NCBI GenBank assembly: GCA_036273735.1 | Contig: DASUHA010000109.1 | Span: 8,110-72,109 of the forward strand | DNA: 64,000 nucleotides | Source: 13-2-20CM-66-19 sp036273735 | GTDB taxonomy: Bacteria > Pseudomonadota > Gammaproteobacteria > Steroidobacterales > Steroidobacteraceae | Direction: 5' to 3' | Shown here: positions 1 through 7,690 of the stretch, piece after piece | Layout: every line of letters begins with the position of its first letter | Numbering within the stretch: position 1 is the stretch's first letter | The notes under the pieces: generated by a model | What the model saw: the letters and a program-made list of their open reading frames with translations, nothing else | Told to the model about the DNA's origin: nothing | The model's database searches: none | Made by a program: the position numbers and the translations under genes

Positions 1-410
1 TGCGCAATGGAAGCGGCGGCGAGCGGAGTCTCCTCGAAATGCGAGAACGCTTCCGACACGGGGCGGCCGTAGGCGCCTTCGACGATCGCGCGCGCCATCG
101 AGCCCGGGAAGGGCGGCACCCGATCCTGGAGTCTCGCGAGCTCATCCGCGACATCGGTCGGCAGGAGATCGCGGCGAGTGGAGACCGCCTGGCCGAACTT
201 CACGAAGATCGGCCCGAGCTCCTCGAGTGCGAGCCGCAGCCGCACCGCGGGACTTGCTGTGCGGTGCGGATTGAGCCATGTGTCGGGTGACAGGTAGAAG
301 AGGAATCGCAGCGGTGCGTAGAGATGCGTGGCCCGCACGAAATCGTGCAGGCCGTATTTCAACAGCACCCGCTGGATCTGCAGGAGCCGCGCGAGTACGC
401 GCAGCTTCAC
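1..410 (-). CDS. ubiB: Ubiquinone biosynthesis protein UbiB, N-terminal part (runs off the window)
   Basis: Reading leftwards from a GTG at 410 the protein begins VKLRVLARLLQIQRVLLKYG and continues through LGPIFVKFGQAVSTRRDLLP, the conserved N-terminal KxGQ-type region of the UbiB/ADCK atypical kinase family. UbiB is a membrane-associated ATPase/kinase-like factor required for coenzyme Q synthesis. About 137 codons are inside the window; the kinase core and C-terminal membrane segments lie outside. It follows ubiJ by 16 bases in the order ubiE-ubiJ-ubiB that is standard in gammaproteobacteria, so one operon is likely. No strong Shine-Dalgarno precedes the GTG, so the exact start is a judgement based on family alignment and position after the ubiJ stop. 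Confidence 0.9.
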   Translation of the reverse strand, partial: MKLRVLARLLQIQRVLLKYGLHDFVRATHLYAPLRFLFYLSPDTWLNPHRTASPAVRLRLALEELGPIFVKFGQAVSTRRDLLPTDVADELARLQDRVPPFPGSMARAIVEGAYGRPVSEAFSHFEETPLAAASIA

Positions 411-426
411 GGGCGTGGCACCGCTG

Positions 427-1020
427 TCACCGGGGGGCGAGCCGCTGGGTCAGCAGCTCGAGGCGCGCATCGAGGCGATCGACGTCTTCGCGCAGGGTAT
501 CGACGCCCCGCAGGAATTGATCGCCTTCCTCGCGCGATACCAGGTCCGCACGCTCGTGACTGAAGTACTCCCCGACATCCTGCAGCAGCGTTGCTGCGGC
601 GCTCCGGGTCCAACTGAGTGCGCCCCGTGTCAGGCGGCCGAGGCGATGTGCCGCCACATCGCCGATGAGAATCGACAGCTCCTCCTCGGGATCGGGCGCG
701 AGCAGCTGCGCCAGCTCACGGAATTTCTGCGCGAGCTCCGCATCGCCGCGTACCTCCACTTCGCCGCGTGACAACGATGCGTCCGCGGCGCCGCCGCCCA
801 ACGCGAGCAGGCTCAACGGACCGCCGATGATTTCCGCATCGGCCGGAAGGCTTCCGCGGGTGATGCGCAAGGAGTTGCCGGTCGACTCGACCAGCAGGCG
901 CGCCAGCGCGGGCGCCTCGATGGCGATGCGGCGGCCGGCGAGCTCTGCGCAGAGCTGCTGCGCGCGCGGCGAGCGGGGAAGCCCCCGGTTGAGGACGTTC
1001 TCGATGGTGGCAGTGAGCAT
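427..1020 (-). CDS. ubiJ: Ubiquinone biosynthesis accessory factor UbiJ (SCP2-like)
   Basis: A 197-residue protein with the usual UbiJ layout: an N-terminal SCP2 sterol-carrier-like lipid-binding domain (about residues 15-110, with IEAPALARLLV and the LSLLALGGG turn) followed by a C-terminal helical region (REDVDRLDARLELL) that in the family mediates assembly with UbiK. UbiJ is a non-enzymatic scaffold of the soluble Ubi metabolon that binds lipid intermediates. It lies between ubiE (12 bases upstream) and ubiB. The partner gene ubiK is elsewhere in this window, at 23.8-24.1 kb. Assignment rests on fold pattern and gene order; sequence conservation in this family is low. Confidence 0.88.
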   Translation of the reverse strand: MLTATIENVLNRGLPRSPRAQQLCAELAGRRIAIEAPALARLLVESTGNSLRITRGSLPADAEIIGGPLSLLALGGGAADASLSRGEVEVRGDAELAQKFRELAQLLAPDPEEELSILIGDVAAHRLGRLTRGALSWTRSAAATLLQDVGEYFSHERADLVSREEGDQFLRGVDTLREDVDRLDARLELLTQRLAPR

Positions 1021-1032
1021 GGAGCCGGTTCG

Positions 1033-1782
1033 TCAGTACTTGTAGCCGCGGTGCACGGCAACGATGCCGCCTGAGAGGTTGTGATAACGGCAGCCCTCGA
1101 GCCCGGCGGCCTGCATCATTTCGAGCAGCGCCTCCTGCCCCGGGTGCATGCGGATCGACTCTGCGAGATAACGATAGCTCGCCTCATCCCCGGCCACGAC
1201 CTTCCCGAGCAGCGGCAGTATGCGGAACGAGTAGGCGTCGTAGAGCGGCCCGAGGCCCGGCGCCACGGGATGGGAGAACTCCAACACCAGGAGCTGACCG
1301 CCCGGCTTCAACACCCGCTGCATCGCGGCGAGCGCGGCAGGCTTGTCGGTGACGTTCCGCAGCCCGAAGCCGATGGTGATGCAGTCGAAGCTGCCGTCGC
1401 GGAAGGGCAGGCGCTCGGCATCGGCCTGCACATACTCCACGTTGCCGAGCACGCCGCGATCCGTCAGGCGGTCGCGTCCGCGCTGCAGCATTGCACGGTT
1501 GATGTCGCTCAGCACGACGAGGCCGCGCCCGCCCACTTGCCGGGCGAGACCTGCTGCCAGATCGCCGGTGCCGCCGGCCACATCGAGCGCCCGCTCCCCG
1601 GGCCTGAGCGCGGTGAGCGAGAGAGTGAATCGCTTCCACAGCCTGTGAGCGCCTCCCGACATGAGGTCGTTCATCAGGTCGTAATTGCGGGCGACCGAGT
1701 CGAACACGCCACGCACGCGGCGCGCCTTCTCGCTCAGGGGCACGCGCTCAAAGCCGAAGTCTGTGGATCGGGGGTCGGTCAT
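1033..1782 (-). CDS. ubiE: Ubiquinone/menaquinone C-methyltransferase UbiE
   Basis: A 249-residue class I SAM-dependent methyltransferase. The start at 1782 gives MTDPRSTDFGFERVPLSEKA, matching the family N-terminus; an open frame extends to 1863 but without family-like residues. Signatures: VFDSVARNYDLMNDLMSGG near the N-terminus, SAM-binding motif ALDVAGGTGDLAAGL (about residue 67), and ITIGFGLRNVTDKPAAL. UbiE methylates C2 of the quinone ring in ubiquinone synthesis (and demethylmenaquinone where present). First gene of the ubiE-ubiJ-ubiB run; a TACAAT hexamer on the minus strand about 35 bases upstream could be its -10 element, but no good -35 is seen. Confidence 0.96.
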   Translation of the reverse strand: MTDPRSTDFGFERVPLSEKARRVRGVFDSVARNYDLMNDLMSGGAHRLWKRFTLSLTALRPGERALDVAGGTGDLAAGLARQVGGRGLVVLSDINRAMLQRGRDRLTDRGVLGNVEYVQADAERLPFRDGSFDCITIGFGLRNVTDKPAALAAMQRVLKPGGQLLVLEFSHPVAPGLGPLYDAYSFRILPLLGKVVAGDEASYRYLAESIRMHPGQEALLEMMQAAGLEGCRYHNLSGGIVAVHRGYKY

Positions 1783-1852
1783 CGGATCGCCGGGTCGCGG
1801 GGAGGGCGCATTGTATCGTCTTGCTTTTTGCGCGACATGCTGCGCAGAATCC

Positions 1853-1870
1853 GACCCCTGCAAGGGGGTC
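1853..1870. other. Short perfect hairpin upstream of ubiE
   Basis: GACCCC and GGGGTC are separated by six bases. It lies between the DUF971 terminator and the ubiE start, with no T-run on either side, so its role is unknown. Confidence 0.4.
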
Positions 1871-1878
1871 TTGTACCT

Positions 1879-1914
1879 AAAGGGCCGGGCTGTGGATCAC
1901 ACCCCGGCCCTTTT
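1879..1914. terminator. Rho-independent terminator, DUF971 gene/bidirectional
   Basis: AAAGGGCCGGG (1879-1889) pairs perfectly with CCCGGCCCTTT (1903-1913) around a 13-base loop. The plus-strand side is followed by TTTTATTT. On the minus strand the stem starts right at the DUF971 stop codon and is followed by UUU. It separates that gene from ubiE. Confidence 0.8.
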
Positions 1915-2269
1915 ATTTCCCAGCTGCCATTTTCCGGGCGAGATATTGCGCCCACTTTGCCTCCCGGTCGCGGCCCAGCTCATAGAGGTATTTCCAGGTG
2001 TAGAGGCCGGTATCGTGGCCGTCGTCGAAGACCAGCTTCACGGCGTATTGGCCGACCGGCTCGATGGCGCGCACGTCCACTGCCTCTTTGCCGAGCACCA
2101 GGGTTTCCTGGCCGGGGCCGTGGCCTTTGACCTCGGCCGATGGGGAATACACGCGCAGGTACTCGAAAGGCAGCTCGAAACGGCTGCCGTCCTCGAAGGA
2201 GACCTGGAGCACGCGGGCCGCACGGCGGAGCCTGATTTCGAGGGGGATGGCGGTTTCGGGGGCTGGCAT
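1913..2269 (-). CDS. DUF971 family protein (gamma-butyrobetaine hydroxylase-like N-terminal domain)
   Basis: A small single-domain protein of 118 residues from the ATG at 2269; a GTG at 2305 would add 12 residues, but 118 is closer to family length. Typical DUF971 features are an N-terminal basic strand (IRLRRAARVLQVSFEDG), FELPFEYLRVYSPSAEV in the middle, and the conserved VGQYAVKLVFDDGHDTGLYTWKYL block. The fold matches the N-terminal zinc-binding domain of gamma-butyrobetaine dioxygenase, but the bacterial stand-alone protein has no established function. It is often found close to hslVU and ubiE in gammaproteobacteria; here it neighbours ubiE. Confidence 0.88.
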   Translation of the reverse strand: MPAPETAIPLEIRLRRAARVLQVSFEDGSRFELPFEYLRVYSPSAEVKGHGPGQETLVLGKEAVDVRAIEPVGQYAVKLVFDDGHDTGLYTWKYLYELGRDREAKWAQYLARKMAAGK

Positions 2270-2340
2270 CGCTGGGGAGTCTAGGTCTCGGGGTCGCGGT
2301 TGCACTATTATGGACGTCCCTGCTCCAGCAGCGGTACATC

Positions 2341-4155
2341 GTGGAAGCTACAGATACCTCCCACCCCGACTACTTTCATCGTGTGGTCGATTGCCAATGG
2401 GCCTGTCCGGCCCATACCGACGTCCCTGAGTACATCCGACTGATTGCTCAGGGCCGGTTTACCGAGGCTTACCTGGTCAACCGGTACTCCAACGTTTTCC
2501 CGGGCATTCTCGGGCGCGTCTGCGACCGGCCGTGCGAGCCCGCCTGCCGTCGCGGCCGCGTCGAGGCCAAGCCCGTGGCCATATGCCGCCTGAAGCGGGT
2601 GGCTGCGGACAATCGCGATGATGTCAGCGGCCGGCTCCCGCCCATCCCGAAGATCAAGAACGGCAAGCGGATCGCCTGCATCGGCGCCGGCTGTGCCTCC
2701 CTCACGGTGGCCAATGATCTCATGCCGCTCGGCTACGAGGTCACGATCTTCGAGCAATATGGCGAGCCCGGTGGTCTGATGCGCACCAACATCCCCTCCT
2801 TCCGCCTGCCGCAGACGGTGCTCGAGGAGGAGATCCGCATGATCGTCAACATGGGAGTCGACCTGAAGCTCGGGCATCCCATCGGCAGCATGAAGGCGCT
2901 GCTTGCGAGCGGCGGATTCGATGCCGTATTCGTCGGCTCGGGCGCCCCGAAAGGCAAGAATCTCGACCTGCCCGGTCGGGAGGCCGCCGCTGCCAACGTG
3001 CATGTCGGCATCGCGTGGCTGGAGTCGGTGGCCTTCGGCCATATCGGGAAGATCGGCGAGCGTGTTCTCATCATCGGCGTCGGCAACACCGCGATGGACT
3101 GCTGCCGCACGAGCCTGAGGCTCGGGGCGAAGCAGGTCAAGGTGATGGCGCGCAAGCCGCGCGGCTTCTTCAAGGCCTCGGAATGGGAGCTCGAGGACGC
3201 CGAAGAAGAGAGTGTCGAGATCGTCGTCAACCGCTCGCCCAAGGCTTTCGTGATGGAGGCCGGACGGCTCATCGGCATGACCTTCGACATCATGGAATAT
3301 GAGCTCGATGCCCGCGGCCGCATCACGGCCGAGCGGGTGACGGGCGAGGAACTCATTCCAGCGGACGATGTGATCCTCGCCATCGGCCAGGAGAACGCCT
3401 TCCCCTGGATCGAGGCCGATCTCGGCATCGAGTTCGACAAGTGGCACGTGCCCAAAGTGGATGCCGTGACCTTCCAGTCCACCCGGCCAGGGGTCTTTTT
3501 CGGGGGTGATGCGGCCTTCGGCCCCAAGAACATCATCTGGGCCGTGGAGCATGGCCACCAGGCCGCGATCTCCATTCACCGGCACTGTCAGGGTGAGTCC
3601 ATCACCGAGCGCCTGCAGCCCGGGGTGAACCTGCAGAGTCGCAAGATGGGCATGCACGAGTGGTCGTACTCCAACGACTACACCCCGGTGGAGCGGCGGC
3701 TGATGCCGCATGTCTCGCTCAAGGAGCGCTTCAAGAAGCTCAACATCGAGGTGGAGCTCGGTTTCACCGCCGAGCAGACCGCGCAGGAAGTGCAGCGTTG
3801 CCTCAACTGCGACGTGCAGACCGTCTTCACCGCGAAGCTCTGCATCGAGTGCGATGCCTGCCTCGATATCTGCCCGGTCGACTGTCTCAGCATCACCGCC
3901 AACGGTCCGGAGGCGGAGCTGCGCGGTAGATTGAAAGTTCCGGCAAAGAATCTCGCGCAGCCGCTCTACGTCTCGGCGCCGCTGCCGCAGACCGCCCGCG
4001 TAATGGTCAAGGACGAGGACCTCTGCGTGCACTGTGGCCTCTGCGCGGAGCGTTGCCCCACGGCCGCCTGGGACATGCAGAAGTCCCACGTCCATTGGCC
4101 GCAGGCCGGGGACGAAGCCCGAATATTAGAGGCCCGCAAGCCCAAGATCGCCTAA
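2341..4155 (+). CDS. GltD-like NAD(P)H/FAD oxidoreductase with C-terminal 4Fe-4S ferredoxin domain
   Basis: 604 residues from a GTG start. Order of domains: an N-terminal cysteine cluster (C18, C22, C61, C65, C69, C82) as in the iron-sulfur domain of glutamate synthase beta chain; an FAD site (IGAGCASLTVA, about 114-124); an NAD(P)H site (IIGVGNTAMDCC, about 244-255); the FFGGDAAFGPKNIIWAVEHG flavoprotein motif; and a C-terminal two-cluster ferredoxin region (CIECDACLDICPVDC and CVHCGLCAERCP). It probably moves electrons between a pyridine nucleotide and the iron-sulfur chain of the KorAB-type enzyme encoded just downstream. A perfect 7-bp hairpin lies in the 49-base gap to the next gene. The physiological direction and exact partner are inferred from context only. 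Confidence 0.85.
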   Translation: MEATDTSHPDYFHRVVDCQWACPAHTDVPEYIRLIAQGRFTEAYLVNRYSNVFPGILGRVCDRPCEPACRRGRVEAKPVAICRLKRVAADNRDDVSGRLPPIPKIKNGKRIACIGAGCASLTVANDLMPLGYEVTIFEQYGEPGGLMRTNIPSFRLPQTVLEEEIRMIVNMGVDLKLGHPIGSMKALLASGGFDAVFVGSGAPKGKNLDLPGREAAAANVHVGIAWLESVAFGHIGKIGERVLIIGVGNTAMDCCRTSLRLGAKQVKVMARKPRGFFKASEWELEDAEEESVEIVVNRSPKAFVMEAGRLIGMTFDIMEYELDARGRITAERVTGEELIPADDVILAIGQENAFPWIEADLGIEFDKWHVPKVDAVTFQSTRPGVFFGGDAAFGPKNIIWAVEHGHQAAISIHRHCQGESITERLQPGVNLQSRKMGMHEWSYSNDYTPVERRLMPHVSLKERFKKLNIEVELGFTAEQTAQEVQRCLNCDVQTVFTAKLCIECDACLDICPVDCLSITANGPEAELRGRLKVPAKNLAQPLYVSAPLPQTARVMVKDEDLCVHCGLCAERCPTAAWDMQKSHVHWPQAGDEARILEARKPKIA

Positions 4156-4172
4156 CGGTGCAGGAGAGCGCG

Positions 4173-4190
4173 GCGCATCTTGTGATGCGC
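4173..4190 (+). other. Intercistronic hairpin between the GltD-like gene and korA
   Basis: GCGCATC (4173-4179), loop TTGT, GATGCGC (4184-4190): a perfect 7-bp stem 15 bases before the korA start codon. No T-tract, so it is more likely an mRNA processing or stability element than a terminator. Confidence 0.45.
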
Positions 4191-4204
4191 GCGGACGTCA
4201 AACA

Positions 4205-6058
4205 GTGACTACAAACCGAATCAACGACTTCACCCTCAAGATCGCCACGGTGAACGGCACCGGCTCGGCCAGCGCCAACACGCTGCTCATGAAGTCCATC
4301 TTCAGGAGCGGCATCCCGGTGATGGGCAAGAACTACTTTCCCTCCAACATTCAGGGCCTGCCTACCTGGTACGAGATCCGCGTCTCCCGCGAGGGCCATC
4401 TTGCCCGGGCCGGCTCCGTCGAGCTCATGGTGGCGATGAATGCCGAGACCTACTCGCGCGATGTCAAGGAAGTGTCCCCCGGCGGGTACCTGGTTTACGA
4501 CTCCACGTGGCCGCGGCCGGCGCTCCTCGGCCGGTCCGACATCACCGTGCTCGGCGCGCCGCTCGCCAAGATGTGCAACGAGACCTTCAACGGGGTGCGC
4601 ACCCGCATCCTGATGAAGAACATCTGCTATGCGGGCGTCCTCGCGGCGCTGCTCGACCTCGATCTCGAGCGCATCCGCGAGCTCCTGGCGGAGACCTACG
4701 CCAAGAAGCCGCAGCTCGTCGAGAGCAACATGAAGGCCATCGGCCTCGGCTACGACTACGCGCGGCAGAATTTCACCTGTCCGCTGCCGCTCAAGGTGGA
4801 GAGGATGGACCGCACCGCCGGGCACATCATGATCGACGGCAACACCGCCGCCGCGCTCGGCTGCGTCTTTGCCGGCGCGACGGTGGCGGCGTGGTATCCG
4901 ATCACGCCCTCGACCTCGCTGATGGATGCTTTCAAGGGCTTCTGCGACCGCACGCGGATCGATCCGGCGACGAACGCCAAGCGCTTCGCTTTCATCCAGG
5001 CGGAGGATGAGCTCGCGGCCATCGGCATGGTGATCGGTGCCTCCTGGAATGGCTCGCGGGCGTTCACGGCGACATCGGGCCCGGGCATCTCGCTGATGAA
5101 CGAGTTCCTCGGCCTCGCCTACTACGCCGAGGTGCCCTCGGTCGTGTTCGATATCCAGCGCGTCGGTCCTTCGACAGGCATGCCGACGCGTACGCAGCAA
5201 TGCGACCTGATGGAGTGCGCTTACGCCTCTCATGGCGACACGCGCCACGTCTGCCTCTATCCCGCCAATCCCGAGGAATGCTTCTACATGGCGAGCCAAG
5301 CGTTCGACCTGGCGGAGCGCCTGCAGACGCCGGTGATGGTGCTGTCGGATCTCGACATCGGCATGAACGACTGGATGTGCCGGGACCTCAAGTGGGACGA
5401 CGCGTACCGCCCCGATCGGGGCAAGGTGATGGAGAAGGCGCAGATCGAGAAGCTGGAGAAGTTTCATCGCTTCATCGACAAGGACGGCGATGGCATCACC
5501 TGGCGCACGTTGCCCGGCGTGCATCCGAAGGGCGCCTACTTCGCCCGCGGCTCCGGGCATTCGCAATACGGTGCCTACACCGAGGACTCCACGGAATATC
5601 AGATCGTGCTCGACCGGCTGATGAAGAAGTGGAACACGGCCAAACGTCTGGTGCCGCGCGCCATCATCGATGCCACCGCCGGCAGTGATCTCGGCATCGT
5701 CTCGCTGGGTAGCTGCGACAGCGCCATCCGTGAGGCGATGACGATTCTCAAGGCGCGTGGTGTGGGTGTGAACTACATGCGCGTGCGTTCCTTCCCGTTC
5801 AGCGAAGACGTGGAGCGTTTCCTCGCCGCACACCGGCTGCTGTTCGTCGTCGAGCAGAACCGCGATGCCCAATTGCGCTCGCTGCTGACTCTGGAGACCG
5901 CCGTGGAGAAGTCGAAGCTGCGCTCACTCCTGCACTACAGCGGGTTGTCCATCGCCTCGAGCTTCATCGTGGAAGGGATCCTGGCGGAAGCGCTTCCCAA
6001 ACCACGCGGGGAGCCAGACGTGCAACTGACGCCGCAGAAAGACGCGGCGCGAGCCTGA
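4205..6058 (+). CDS. korA: 2-oxoacid:acceptor oxidoreductase, fused gamma-alpha subunit
   Basis: 617 residues from a GTG. The N-terminal ~190 residues are the gamma domain (KIATVNGTGSASANTLLMK; EIRVSREGHLARAG). The rest is the alpha subunit, with the typical AAWYPITPSTSLMDAF at about residue 230 and RAFTATSGPGISLMNEFLGL. Enzymes of this family oxidise a 2-oxoacid (often 2-oxoglutarate) to an acyl-CoA and CO2 with ferredoxin as acceptor, or run in reverse. The beta subunit follows 15 bases downstream and the GltD-like protein precedes. Substrate cannot be read from sequence; the gamma-alpha fusion resembles 2-oxoglutarate-type enzymes. Fused gamma-alpha plus beta is the two-subunit format also seen in aerobic bacteria. 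Confidence 0.88.
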   Translation: MTTNRINDFTLKIATVNGTGSASANTLLMKSIFRSGIPVMGKNYFPSNIQGLPTWYEIRVSREGHLARAGSVELMVAMNAETYSRDVKEVSPGGYLVYDSTWPRPALLGRSDITVLGAPLAKMCNETFNGVRTRILMKNICYAGVLAALLDLDLERIRELLAETYAKKPQLVESNMKAIGLGYDYARQNFTCPLPLKVERMDRTAGHIMIDGNTAAALGCVFAGATVAAWYPITPSTSLMDAFKGFCDRTRIDPATNAKRFAFIQAEDELAAIGMVIGASWNGSRAFTATSGPGISLMNEFLGLAYYAEVPSVVFDIQRVGPSTGMPTRTQQCDLMECAYASHGDTRHVCLYPANPEECFYMASQAFDLAERLQTPVMVLSDLDIGMNDWMCRDLKWDDAYRPDRGKVMEKAQIEKLEKFHRFIDKDGDGITWRTLPGVHPKGAYFARGSGHSQYGAYTEDSTEYQIVLDRLMKKWNTAKRLVPRAIIDATAGSDLGIVSLGSCDSAIREAMTILKARGVGVNYMRVRSFPFSEDVERFLAAHRLLFVVEQNRDAQLRSLLTLETAVEKSKLRSLLHYSGLSIASSFIVEGILAEALPKPRGEPDVQLTPQKDAARA

Positions 6059-6073
6059 CAGGGAGCTGCCGAC

Positions 6074-7147
6074 ATGACTTTCATCGCCAAGCCCAAGGTC
6101 ACCCATCCGTCACTGCCGCGCAATGCGCTCGGCCTCATCCGGCGCGATTACGAGGGAGCGCTCTCGACGCTGTGCGCCGGCTGCGGACACGACTCGATCA
6201 CTGCCGCAATCGTCGAGGCGTGCTGGCACCAATCGCTCGAGCCGCAGAACGTGGTGAAGCTCTCCGGGATCGGCTGCTCCTCGAAGACCACGGCCTACTT
6301 CGTCAGCGGCGGCCACGGCTTCAACTCCGTTCACGGCCGCATGCCTTCCATCGCGACCGGAGCCAACGCGGCCAACCGGCAACTCACCTACATCGGCGTC
6401 TCGGGGGACGGCGACACGCTGTCGATTGGGCTGGGTCAGTTCTGCCACGCGATCCGACGCAATCTCGACATGCTCTACATCATCGAGAACAACGGGGTCT
6501 ACGGGCTCACCAAGGGCCAGTTCTCCGCCTCGGCCGACGTCGGCACCCGGGCGAAGAAGGGCGAGACCAACTTCCAGCCCCCCATCGACCCGGTCCTGCT
6601 CGCGATGACCCTGGGGGCCTCCTTCGTGGCGCGCAGCTTCTCCGGCGACAAGCAACAGCTCGTGCCGCTCATCGAGGCCGGCCTCCGGCACCGCGGCTTC
6701 GCCCTCATCGATGTGCTCTCGCCCTGTGTCACGTTCAACGATCACGAGGGCTCGACCAAGAGCTACGCCTACACCCGCGAGCACTACGAGCCTGCCGTGC
6801 AGGCCGACTTCGTGCCGCCGGAGCAGGAGATCACGGCCGAATACGGCGCCGGCGAGGCGCTCGCCGTCACCATGCACGACGGCAGTCGTATCGTGTTGCG
6901 CAAGCTCGATGCCGCCTTTGATCCCACCGACCGGGGGGCCGCGCAGGCCAGGGTGCAGGAGCGCCTCAAGTCCGGGGAGTACCTGACGGGGTTGCTGTAT
7001 GTCGATGCGGACGGGGGCGGCCAAGGGGGTAGGCGCGAGTTCCATCAGGTCAGTGCAACACCCGAGGAGCCGCTGAACAGCCTGCCCTACGAGCTCCTTT
7101 CTCCCGGTGCCAAAGGGCTGGCGAAGATACTGACGCGTTACCGGTAA
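6074..7147 (+). CDS. korB: 2-oxoacid:ferredoxin oxidoreductase, beta (TPP) subunit
   Basis: 357 residues. The thiamine diphosphate motif is intact: GDGD at 111-114 and NNGVYG at 139-144. Four cysteines expected to hold the 4Fe-4S cluster are present at C34 and C37 (LCAGCGH), C68 (GIGCSS) and C218 (LSPCVTF). The protein therefore looks catalytically complete. It forms the active enzyme with the fused gamma-alpha subunit encoded immediately upstream. It is the last gene of the three-gene cluster; no clear terminator follows within the next 40 bases. Substrate (2-oxoglutarate versus another 2-oxoacid) is unproven. Confidence 0.9.
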   Translation: MTFIAKPKVTHPSLPRNALGLIRRDYEGALSTLCAGCGHDSITAAIVEACWHQSLEPQNVVKLSGIGCSSKTTAYFVSGGHGFNSVHGRMPSIATGANAANRQLTYIGVSGDGDTLSIGLGQFCHAIRRNLDMLYIIENNGVYGLTKGQFSASADVGTRAKKGETNFQPPIDPVLLAMTLGASFVARSFSGDKQQLVPLIEAGLRHRGFALIDVLSPCVTFNDHEGSTKSYAYTREHYEPAVQADFVPPEQEITAEYGAGEALAVTMHDGSRIVLRKLDAAFDPTDRGAAQARVQERLKSGEYLTGLLYVDADGGGQGGRREFHQVSATPEEPLNSLPYELLSPGAKGLAKILTRYR

Positions 7148-7334
7148 CGGCGCGGCACCCCTGTCAAGGAAACTTGTATCTCGCCCGCGACCTAGGGTAT
7201 CGTGCGCTCCCGGTCCGTGACCTTTCCCTTTCCTGCCGCCTGCCGCCCGCCTCTAATTCGGGACCGGCTTCCGAGTCTGAGAAAAGCCGAATCGTTCCCG
7301 GCCAGGCAATATCTGTTTCTTGGAGTTTGATTGC

Positions 7335-7619
7335 ATGACGAAGATCTACGTCGGAAACCTTCCGTTTTCGGCCACTGAGAGCGAGGTCCGTGACCTGTTT
7401 GCGCAGCACGGCACCGTCGAGTCCGTAAGCCTCATCACCGATCGGGACACCGGCCGGCCGCGCGGCTTCGGCTTCGTGGAGATGTCTCGCGCCGACGCGT
7501 CCCGGGCCATTCAGAATCTGAACGGCAAGGACCTCGGTGGGCGCCCCCTGCGGGTGAACGAGGCGCAGGAGCGCACCGGCGGCGGCGGACGGGGCGGCGG
7601 CGCTCCGAAGCGCTGGTAA
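7335..7619 (+). CDS. Small RRM RNA-binding protein, glycine-rich C-terminus
   Basis: 94 residues comprising a single RNA-recognition motif. RNP2 is IYVGNLPF (from residue 4) and RNP1 is RGFGFVEM (about 43-50), followed by a short RTGGGGRGGGAPKRW tail. This is the cyanobacterial-type/cold-shock-associated RRM family (Rbp), which binds single-stranded RNA. The ATG at 7335 is chosen because GGAG lies 9 bases upstream and the RRM begins directly after it. It is monocistronic: 187 bases separate it from korB and a strong terminator follows 16 bases after the stop. The long untranslated stretch upstream (7148-7334) shows no feature I can name, though long leaders are common in cold-shock genes. Confidence 0.93.
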   Translation: MTKIYVGNLPFSATESEVRDLFAQHGTVESVSLITDRDTGRPRGFGFVEMSRADASRAIQNLNGKDLGGRPLRVNEAQERTGGGGRGGGAPKRW

Positions 7620-7634
7620 CGACTGCGGTTGCAA

Positions 7635-7666
7635 GGCCGGCCCGGATTTCCGGGCCGGCTTTTTTA
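7635..7666 (+). terminator. Rho-independent terminator after the RRM gene
   Basis: GCCGGCCCGG (7636-7645), loop ATTT, CCGGGCCGGC (7650-7659), then TTTTTT. A perfect 10-bp GC stem. Confidence 0.95.
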
Positions 7667-7690
7667 TTGGGCCGGCCTCCGGTCCAACTT

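Noticed and set aside
2308..4095. A long open frame on the opposite strand of the GltD-like gene; similar long antisense frames lie opposite korA (4007-5872), polA (43293-45257) and recQ.
   Set aside because: High GC content produces such mirror frames. The proteins are Arg/His/Asp-rich with no domain, and the genes on the other strand are unambiguous.
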